In this document: in pieces, positions 1 through 5,564 of the stretch
How the letters are laid out: the number at the start of each line of letters is the position of its first letter
How positions within the stretch are numbered: the first letter of the stretch is position 1
DNA from: JAUWQU01 sp964605095
GTDB lineage: Bacteria; Planctomycetota; Phycisphaerae; SM23-33
Reading direction: 5' to 3'
Assembly (NCBI GenBank): GCA_964605095.1
Contig: CAZSBS010000171.1
Coordinates: 1 to 10,574 of the forward strand
Length of the DNA: 10,574 nt
The notes under the pieces: model-generated
What the model was told of the DNA's origin: nothing
The model's database searches: none
The model's input: only the letters and a program-made list of their open reading frames with translations
Translations under genes and position numbers: made by a program

Positions 1-103
1 TATCGTTTCACCAGGGCTTTTGGGCAACCAGATAGCCGATCCGATTCACGCTATCGGGTGAATCCAGGGTTCATGGCTGACTGCGCGTGGCATTCCTTAT
101 CGC

Positions 104-2638
104 TTACTTGCCGACCCGCACGCTTACGGACCCATAGCCAACGTTGCCGCATAAGTCCGTCGCCTGCACAGCGATGCGGTACGTACCGGGCTTGAGATCC
201 TCGACGTCGAAGCTGAACTTCTCAATATTGGAGTCGCAGATTCCGTCGGCCGGGCCGATGGCGTGCCACTTGTCCTGGCTGTTGACGGAGTACTCGATCT
301 CGGTAATCCTGCTGGTGGCGTCCTCGACCTGCCCGGCCACGACGGCCTTGCCGCCCGCGATCTTCGCCGACAGTTTCCCCACCACCGGCGCGGTGTTGTC
401 CACGACGACCGGCTCGCTGATCCGGGCGCTGGACAGGGCCTGCCCGGCGGGATTGGACGGGTCGTCGGACGCCTCGACCCGCAACTCATACGTTCCGTCG
501 CCGACGCTGCGCGTGTCCCAGATAAACTTGGGCAGCATCAGGTCGTCGGTAATCACGATCCAGCCTTCCGAGCCGATCTCGCGGAAGGCGATCTCGAATC
601 GCAGCTTGTCGCCGTTCTGGTCGAGTGCCTTGATATCCACGTGGCGGTAGGCCTTCGGCGAGCCGGGCGGCTCGTTGCCTTGCTGGCTCTTTTCGCTGGC
701 GGCAATGTTCACGCCAGCCAGAGTCGGGGCGAGGTTTCCCACCTGGTAGACGACCTGCACGCCGGAGACATTCGGCGTGATCTTGGGATTGCTCGTCGAG
801 AGCGTCACACGGTACTGGAAAAACCTTGCCGCCGGGGCGCCGATCGGCAGGAATCCGCTTTCCAGCGGGACTTCCTTCGACCAGGAACTCCACGTCCGCT
901 CGTCGGGGTCGCTGACGTTCCCGCTGCGCGTGGCGATCGTCACCTGCGTGCCGACCCCGGCCGTGCCGGCCACCTGCATGGTGCCCCACTTGGCAATCTG
1001 CTTGGCGTCCAGAACCTGTGAGACGAACGTGCCCTTGCGGGCCAATCCGCCGGCCAGGCGGGCGATGGAGCCCTTGTTGGCCGTGCCGAAGACGATCTCG
1101 CCGGACTTCTCGACTTCCAGGCAGGTTACCTGCTTGGCGTCGGTGTCGGCGATGAGGGCGACCTCGTCGCCGTCCGGCGAGACGTCGTAGATCCCGCCGC
1201 CGTTGCCCGTTGCCAGGATGAGCCTGCCGCCGGCCTCAGCCATGGCCAGGATGGTCACGGGGCGGCGGAAAAGGGTCTCGACCAGCCCATCCGTCCGAAC
1301 TCGGTAGACGGCGTTGCCCTGGGCCGGCGGCGCCGACGTTGGCGGCGCATCGCCCCCGCTGTCGGAGCGGGCGGGCACGCGGATGATCCGCATGCCAGGC
1401 GGCAGGGTGATGGCGGTCGTCGTCGGTTTCGGCGCGGGTGACCGTTGGGACGGCATCGCCGTGCCAATGACCGGCATCGCTGCCGGCGCCTTCGGCCCGG
1501 CGGCCGCGACAGCCTTGGCGTCGGCCGGGGCTTTGGCCGGCTTGTCGCCTGCCTCGCCGTCAGCCTTTTCGGCTGGGTCCTTGGCGGGCTCGGCCGCCTT
1601 GAGATCGTCCACGCCGACGGTGCCCTTGGGTTTGTGGCCCTTGGGCTTGGCCTTGTCCGCGCCGGCGTTCTTGTTATCGTCGCCGTCCTTGCCGGCATCC
1701 GCGGCCTTATCATCGGCCTTGGGCTTGTGTTGCTTAGTCTCAGCCGGCTTGGTGGAGGCGGATTCCTTCTTGTCATCGGGCTTGCCGGCGGGGCCGGGCT
1801 TGGCCTTGTCCGCCTTGCCATCTACGGTCGTCACGGGCGTCTTCTTGCCGTCCGGGCTGGCCTTCGACGCGTCCGACGTGGCCGCCAGAAGCGACCCGTC
1901 GTCGGCAACTATCAGGGCGGCGACTTCCTTCTCGGCCGGATCGTAAAGCACCCTGCCTGTCTTGGCCTTGGGGTCTATCTCGATGATGAGGCCCTTGTCA
2001 CCGGTGCCGGCGTAAAGCTTGCCCTCCGGCCCAGCCGCAAGGCACAGCACGTTCTTGGCCAGCGTGCCGATATCGTAGACGACCCGGCCCTGGCCTTGCT
2101 TGTCGATTGCGAAGACCTTGCCCTCAGGCCCGGTCGCTACGTAGTAGCCGCCATCCTCACCGGGCACGATAGCCCAGACGTACTTGACCTTCTCGTCGGA
2201 CCACGCGAGCGAGCTCTTACCCTGGCCGTCAAGACGCCATAGCCCAGGCTTGTCGCCGCCGCCCGTGCCGACCAGCAGCCCGTCGCCTGACGGCACCATG
2301 CATGCGATCATCGCGGCCGGAAGCTCGCAGTGCTTTACGAGCTTGCCGCCGTCGAGCCGATATATCACCGCCTCATCGCCCGCCCCGGCGAATAGCGTCT
2401 TGCCGACCCGCGCAATGCATGAGACCACAGCCGGGCTGCTCTCGGAGCCTGCCAACACCTTTATCTCGCGAGCAAGGCGGATCTCGCCCAGCGAGGTCGA
2501 GACAGCGGAGTCGAACTTGCCCGCGCTGAACTGGGCCTCCGTGTTGTGTATCCACGTTGCGGGCCTGACAGCCAGGGCCGACGCGGCCGCCATGAGTACG
2601 ATTGTCGAAAGCAGTGTCAGACCGGTGCCGAGCTTCAT
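104..2638 (-). CDS. Secreted beta-propeller protein with C-terminal Ig/FnIII-like domains
   Basis: An 844-residue exported protein of unknown exact function. Residues 1-23 form a Sec signal peptide (basic start, hydrophobic core, likely cleavage after ASALA). Residues about 60-255 and 440-535 contain repeated blades of the type GKLYAGTGDKGLIIEID followed by a turn and a valine-rich strand, as in WD40/PQQ-like beta-propellers. Between them lies a low-complexity Lys/Ala/Asp/Pro linker (about 256-440). Residues 540-635 look like a beta-sandwich (WSSWSKEV, FFQYRVTL). Residues 636-844 hold two Ig/FnIII-like units, the second opening with DNTAPVV and ending in GTYRIAVQATD. The start is supported by AAAGGA eight bases upstream of the ATG. 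It lies downstream of the S55 peptidase gene in the same direction, separated by a hairpin array. A structural or ligand-binding envelope role is inferred; no catalytic motif is visible. The gene call is firm and the function is open. Confidence 0.88.
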   Translation of the reverse strand: MKLGTGLTLLSTIVLMAAASALAVRPATWIHNTEAQFSAGKFDSAVSTSLGEIRLAREIKVLAGSESSPAVVSCIARVGKTLFAGAGDEAVIYRLDGGKLVKHCELPAAMIACMVPSGDGLLVGTGGGDKPGLWRLDGQGKSSLAWSDEKVKYVWAIVPGEDGGYYVATGPEGKVFAIDKQGQGRVVYDIGTLAKNVLCLAAGPEGKLYAGTGDKGLIIEIDPKAKTGRVLYDPAEKEVAALIVADDGSLLAATSDASKASPDGKKTPVTTVDGKADKAKPGPAGKPDDKKESASTKPAETKQHKPKADDKAADAGKDGDDNKNAGADKAKPKGHKPKGTVGVDDLKAAEPAKDPAEKADGEAGDKPAKAPADAKAVAAAGPKAPAAMPVIGTAMPSQRSPAPKPTTTAITLPPGMRIIRVPARSDSGGDAPPTSAPPAQGNAVYRVRTDGLVETLFRRPVTILAMAEAGGRLILATGNGGGIYDVSPDGDEVALIADTDAKQVTCLEVEKSGEIVFGTANKGSIARLAGGLARKGTFVSQVLDAKQIAKWGTMQVAGTAGVGTQVTIATRSGNVSDPDERTWSSWSKEVPLESGFLPIGAPAARFFQYRVTLSTSNPKITPNVSGVQVVYQVGNLAPTLAGVNIAASEKSQQGNEPPGSPKAYRHVDIKALDQNGDKLRFEIAFREIGSEGWIVITDDLMLPKFIWDTRSVGDGTYELRVEASDDPSNPAGQALSSARISEPVVVDNTAPVVGKLSAKIAGGKAVVAGQVEDATSRITEIEYSVNSQDKWHAIGPADGICDSNIEKFSFDVEDLKPGTYRIAVQATDLCGNVGYGSVSVRVGK
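1319..1873 (-). other. Low-complexity charged linker encoded inside the beta-propeller gene
   Basis: Residues about 256-440 of the propeller protein are almost only Lys, Ala, Asp, Pro, Gly, Glu and Thr, with short recurring pieces such as DKAKP, KPKG and AEKAD. The linker separates LLAATSD, which looks like the first strand of a blade, from GNAVYRVRTDG, which looks like the following strand. It therefore seems to sit in a loop within one blade rather than between domains. The first part is Lys/Asp-rich and the last part Pro/Thr-rich. Confidence 0.7.
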
Positions 2639-2689
2639 GCGGTATTCCTTTGTTGTTTCGCAAAGTAACGCAAATTGAATGGTTTCTCA

Positions 2690-2900
2690 GGCCCGATAGG
2701 GCCGGCAGCATTTAGCCAGGGGCGTAAGCCCCAGGAACAGGGTTATTTATACAAATGAGCCCCGAAGGGGCGACAGAACAAACTTCCTGCTCTGCCAATG
2801 TCGCGTTTTTCTGTCGCCCCTTCGGGGCTCTCGTCATAAGCGCATTTCATCCGGGGGCTTACGCCCCCGGCTAAATGCTTTCGCCCCTTTGGGGCTTTCG
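2690..2900. repeat. REP-like inverted array of six hairpins
   Basis: This stretch fills most of the spacer between the two minus-strand genes. Its hairpins are at 2690-2703 (GGCCC/GGGCC), 2719-2732 (GGGGC-GTAA-GCCCC), 2759-2771 (GCCCC-GAA-GGGGC), 2816-2828 (GCCCC-TTC-GGGGC), 2851-2870 (eight-bp stem, TTAC loop) and 2883-2895 (GCCCC-TTT-GGGGC). The left half, about 2707-2778, and the right half, about 2809-2879, are inverted copies of one element: AGCATTTAGCC, a GGGGC hairpin, a variable spacer, then a 22-bp block. That block, 2757-2778, is repeated exactly in inverted orientation at 2809-2830. This is the layout of a REP pair (BIME-like). Such elements are usually mobilised by RAYT (Y1-type) transposases; none is in this window. 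The array could slow transcription or protect the upstream mRNA 3' end. A TATAAAT on the minus strand at 2745-2751 could be a -10 for the propeller gene, but no -35 is clear. Confidence 0.85.
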
Positions 2901-2936
2901 AAATCAGCCAGTTTGACCGGCGCCGGCTACTATTTT

Positions 2937-4979
2937 CTATTTCTTGCGAAGTATCGTCGTCTCCGGCTCGCGCTGAACCGTGAAGGTCGCGCTGCCCGTT
3001 CCTTCGATAAGGTAATGCGTCTTGAGCGTCTGGACCAGGCTCCGCTGGAAGCTTCGCGTATACGGCACGTTCGCCTGCGCGAGTATCTGCGCCCTGCTGG
3101 CCGGAAGGTCAGGCATCTCCGCGCGCTCGATGGCAAGCCCGCCGCGGCCCTGCAGCGGCAGCCGCAGGTAAAGCTCGTCCGACCTGCCCGAAACAACGTG
3201 CTGAAGCGCCCTGAACAACTGTTCGGTTGTGCGAGGCGCGAACAGATGGGGCATTTCTCGCTGCTGGGCCCGCATGTTTTCCAGCGCGTTGCAGACTGTC
3301 AACTCGTACGTGCCGTCGGCGATATCCTCCGGCAACTGGAACTTGACCGGCAGTTGCCGCATCGCCTTTCGCAGCGGCCTGATCGTCGCGACGCCCGTGA
3401 CCGTCTCGCCCGGCCGATACAACTGCCCGTCGAGCCTGAAGTCCACCAGCGCAGCCGCCAGCGAGCCCGGTTGGACCGTTATCTCAACGTCGATCCGCCT
3501 AGGCGCCACGCGCTGGCCGAACGGGTTGCCCAGCATGGCCGCGATAGGCCGAAGGGTGTCCGAACTGGCCGCCTTCGCCTCGCTGTCAGTCGAAATGTCC
3601 TCCGACTGATACTTGCCAAGCCGGCCGAAATCCACGGACACCGAGTAGCTCATCGTGTGCTGCTCCGGCATGCCGTGCCAGCCATCGATGGCGCTGTTCA
3701 GCACCATGCTCGCCCCCACGGCCGTCAGAAGGCGGTGATTGCAGAGCTGGTAGTGGTAGACCTCCTTGCGGGCCGTGTCCTTGCGGTTGATCGTCAGCGT
3801 CATGGGGATCATTCTGGGCTTGGGGCCGATCTCGCCCGAGATCGCCACCGCCTCGTCGCTGTGAAGCGTGCCCTGTATGTCAAGCCCAGCACCCAGCTTG
3901 AAGCTCCGCATCAGGCCCGCCACAGACGTGTGAATGTACGCGGGGGCCATCGGCAGGTCCGTAGCGCCCTCGGCGAAGAAAGCGTGCCCGAACGCCATCA
4001 CCCGCCCGTTGAAGACGTCCGTGACAGTCCCGATGGCCGTCATGTTCGTGTCGCCGGTGACGATCGGCACGGCTATGCCGCCGCCGGGGACCAGCTTGGC
4101 GGACCTGGCCGCCTCGTCAAGGTCGGCGTTGACCCCGCCGGAAGCCACCGGCATGATGCCCAGCGGCTCGAGCCGTCGCGATGCTTCCTCAAGCCCGGCT
4201 GCACTAAAGCCCGAAACCATCAACGGCGTCGCCAGCGGCACCAGCGACGGGGCGGCGCTTTGAGCCGTCGCACGCCGCGGCATGCACAGCGAGACGAAGT
4301 CCGCCTTGTTGGGGTCCAGCAAGGCCGCGATGTGGCCGTCCAAATCCCGCCAGGCCGGCAGCGACCCGCCCGTGCCCACTGCCGCAAGGGGATCGACAGA
4401 CTTGCTCTCGGCCTTGCCCGAGTCGCCGCCCTTGCCTGGCTGGTCGCCCACCGGCTGGCCCTTGTCGGCAGGAGTGGCGGGGCTGATCGGTTCAAGGTGC
4501 GAGAAGGTCCGACCGGACGCGAGCATCTGCGTGATCGGCTGAATGCCGCAAAGCGGATCCTTCTGCCCCTGCCAACCGTAAGCCACGGCCCCAACCAGCT
4601 TTTCCTTGCCGTCGTCGGGGTCCGTAAAGTACACCGGCGAGCCGCTCATGCCCGCAATGATCCCCGTGTGCTCGAGGTTCTGTCCGCTGAGTCTCGCCAG
4701 GATCACGTCCTGGTGAGGCCCCCAGTTGGTGACCACGGAAACCACCGTGGCCTTGAAACGCACAGGCTGCGTGCCCGCCATGACGGTCAGGCCGTAACCT
4801 TCCATCCCACGCCGCAGCTTGCTGTGGTGCATGTACCGGTCGGACTTATCGACATACCGCCGCGCCGCTGCCAGCCGGTCGTCCGGTGACGGCTCAGCCG
4901 CAGCCGTAGCAACCACGTTCCCGGCAAAAGCCGCCAACGCCGCCGCGATTATCGTCATCCGACGCAAGTTCATGATCAT
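2937..4979 (-). CDS. Secreted SpoIVB-type (peptidase S55) domain protein
   Basis: A 680-residue protein with a Sec signal peptide in residues 1-28 (MIMNLRRM, an Ala-rich core, cleavage near ATAAA-EPS). Residues 57-157 match the serine half of the S55 fold: GMEGYGLTVMAGTQPVRF, DVILARLSG, then GMSGSPVYF (110-118) with Ser113 as the expected nucleophile, and KLVGAVAYGW. A Gly/Lys/Pro-rich linker (about 165-205) follows. Residues 298-345 (GGGIAVPIVTGD, AIGTVTD, MAFGHAFF) match the histidine half, with His332 the likely partner. The C-terminal third contains a beta-domain (LYRPGETVTGVATI, DGTYELTV) usual in large members. SpoIVB itself is a sporulation signalling protease of Firmicutes; nothing here suggests sporulation, and the substrate is unknown. 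The first of two near ATGs is chosen because AGGAG lies eight bases before it. The gene heads the minus-strand block. Family assignment is confident; protease activity is inferred. Confidence 0.9.
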   Translation of the reverse strand: MIMNLRRMTIIAAALAAFAGNVVATAAAEPSPDDRLAAARRYVDKSDRYMHHSKLRRGMEGYGLTVMAGTQPVRFKATVVSVVTNWGPHQDVILARLSGQNLEHTGIIAGMSGSPVYFTDPDDGKEKLVGAVAYGWQGQKDPLCGIQPITQMLASGRTFSHLEPISPATPADKGQPVGDQPGKGGDSGKAESKSVDPLAAVGTGGSLPAWRDLDGHIAALLDPNKADFVSLCMPRRATAQSAAPSLVPLATPLMVSGFSAAGLEEASRRLEPLGIMPVASGGVNADLDEAARSAKLVPGGGIAVPIVTGDTNMTAIGTVTDVFNGRVMAFGHAFFAEGATDLPMAPAYIHTSVAGLMRSFKLGAGLDIQGTLHSDEAVAISGEIGPKPRMIPMTLTINRKDTARKEVYHYQLCNHRLLTAVGASMVLNSAIDGWHGMPEQHTMSYSVSVDFGRLGKYQSEDISTDSEAKAASSDTLRPIAAMLGNPFGQRVAPRRIDVEITVQPGSLAAALVDFRLDGQLYRPGETVTGVATIRPLRKAMRQLPVKFQLPEDIADGTYELTVCNALENMRAQQREMPHLFAPRTTEQLFRALQHVVSGRSDELYLRLPLQGRGGLAIERAEMPDLPASRAQILAQANVPYTRSFQRSLVQTLKTHYLIEGTGSATFTVQREPETTILRKK

Positions 4980-5028
4980 ACTTCACTCTCCTGGCTCTAC
5001 AAACTGAGCCGCCGCCTCGCAAAACCCC

Positions 5029-5058
5029 ATCGTATCGCCCCGCCGACACCGCAAGCAA
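5029..5058 (-). promoter_or_regulatory. Weak candidate promoter for the S55 peptidase gene
   Basis: On the minus strand, TTGCTT (5053-5058) and TACGAT (5029-5034) are separated by 18 bp, which would start transcription near 5022 and give a leader of roughly 43 nt. Both boxes depart from consensus, so this is a guess made from spacing and position. I see nothing else definable between 5060 and 5220. Confidence 0.25.
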
Positions 5059-5221
5059 GCCCAAAGCGCGCGGGCTAGCCGCACCGGCCGCCAATCCTAA
5101 GACGCCGGGAGCCCTCTAATTGTTCGGCCTTATCCCGCCGCGACTGAAGCAGCCGAGACAACCCCGCCGGATGTTCATGCACAGCCACCGTGGGTCATCC
5201 CGCCCCTGCTTCTTTTCGCGG

Positions 5222-5249
5222 TTGACTGGCCTGGTCCGTCCGATATAAT
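5222..5249 (+). promoter_or_regulatory. Near-consensus sigma-70 promoter
   Basis: TTGACT at 5222-5227 and a perfect TATAAT at 5244-5249 are separated by 16 bp. The expected start is around 5255-5257. In such GC-rich DNA this is a strikingly good match for the housekeeping sigma factor. It lies more than 300 bp upstream of cimA and is followed by structured sequence and a terminator rather than directly by a gene. Confidence 0.75.
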
Positions 5250-5255
5250 TTGGGC

Positions 5256-5423
5256 ATGTCAGATATCGTCGTGGCCCCGCGCGGGCGCGCGGCGGGAGAC
5301 CTTTATGCGGACGTTGTCGGACAGGCTGCCAGGCTCGGCCGGGCGCACCGGGCAAGAAGCCGGCGCGGGCATTGTCGTCGCGGTATCACACCGCGTGCCT
5401 TAGGGCGGCCGATCGAACTGTAA
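5256..5423 (+). CDS. Possible 55-codon leaderless ORF within the cimA leader
   Basis: An ATG at 5256, on the predicted transcription start, opens a 55-codon frame ending with TAA at 5421-5423, ten bases before the terminator stem. The peptide starts MSDIVVAPRGRA and is rich in Arg, Gly and Ala, as chance frames in GC-rich DNA often are. Its last twelve codons include two Ile and two Leu, one Leu being the rare TTA at 5400-5402, inside the possible antiterminator strand. It lacks the run of Ile/Val/Leu codons of classical ilv leader peptides. There is no room for a ribosome binding site, so translation would have to be leaderless. It is more likely non-coding than coding. Confidence 0.22.
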   Translation: MSDIVVAPRGRAAGDLYADVVGQAARLGRAHRARSRRGHCRRGITPRALGRPIEL

Positions 5424-5432
5424 CCCAGCGAC

Positions 5433-5468
5433 GGCCCTGAGGCGGAACCGGCTTCAGGGCCTTTTTTT
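5433..5468 (+). terminator. Strong intrinsic terminator upstream of cimA
   Basis: GGCCCTGA (5433-5440) pairs perfectly with TCAGGGCC (5454-5461). The stem extends inward by G-U, G-C and C-G pairs to a seven-base loop and is followed at once by seven T residues (5462-5468). This is a textbook rho-independent terminator on the plus strand. The opposite strand has no T-run after the stem, so it does not serve the divergent gene. The downstream genes need read-through or a second promoter. Confidence 0.88.
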
Positions 5469-5485
5469 ATGGCCTTTTAATAACA

Positions 5486-5529
5486 TAGCGGCGTAGCGGC
5501 GTTGTTCCGGTTTTTTCGGTTCTTATTGT
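5486..5529 (+). promoter_or_regulatory. Possible second promoter for cimA with a tandem 8-bp repeat
   Basis: TTGTTC (5502-5507) and TATTGT (5524-5529) are 16 bp apart, after the terminator and about 35 bp before the cimA start codon. This would give cimA-valS a promoter independent of the upstream unit. Directly before the -35 box lies a perfect tandem duplication TAGCGGCG-TAGCGGCG (5486-5501), a possible protein-binding site. Both points rest on pattern only. Confidence 0.35.
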
Positions 5530-5564
5530 AAGCGGATTCGCTTGCGGCCTTCACGGGTACTTCT

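Larger units (their letters stand above)
5256..5468 (+). ncRNA. Candidate small RNA or attenuated leader upstream of cimA
   Basis: The unit is bounded by a strong promoter on the left and a strong intrinsic terminator on the right, giving a transcript of about 210 nt. Visible helices include CCGCGC-GGGC-GCGCGG near 5277-5292 and a perfect CGCGGU/ACCGCG hairpin (5379-5384 with 5390-5395). A long-range helix is possible between CGUCGUGG (5267-5274) and CCAGCGACG (5425-5433) with one bulged G. UUAGGGC (5400-5406) could pair with GCCCUGA (5434-5440), the 5' arm of the terminator, and so act as an antiterminator. I do not recognise a known class: the SRP RNA loop, the RNase P or tmRNA conserved cores, and T-box elements are all absent. 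6S RNA cannot be excluded. It could be a free sRNA or a regulator of the cimA-valS operon starting 97 bp beyond the terminator. Confidence 0.5.

Noticed and set aside
43..64. Hairpin GATTCAC/GTGAATC downstream of the propeller gene as its terminator
   Set aside because: The stem has 7 bp with an 8-base loop and no T-run on the minus strand. An alternative pairing GATAGC/GCTATC (31-55) competes. Nothing else is definable in 1-103.
2917..2926. Palindrome CCGGCGCCGG just after the S55 peptidase stop as a terminator
   Set aside because: It is a short self-complementary site without a T-run; chance occurrence is likely in such GC-rich DNA.
2889..4889. Long plus-strand open frame (666 codons) opposite the S55 peptidase gene
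   Set aside because: It is Arg/His/Gly-rich with no recognisable motifs and lies antisense to a gene with clear signal peptide and GMSGSP motif. GC-rich third positions keep it open by chance.
5116..5355. 79-codon minus-strand frame between the divergent genes
   Set aside because: It is Arg/Gly/Pro-rich, overlaps the strong plus-strand promoter and the RNA unit, and has no motif or convincing start.
5256..5468. Classical ilv-type leader peptide attenuator, SRP RNA, RNase P RNA, tmRNA or T-box
   Set aside because: There is no run of Ile/Val/Leu codons, and the conserved loops or cores of those RNAs are not found. The unit is kept only as an unclassified candidate.
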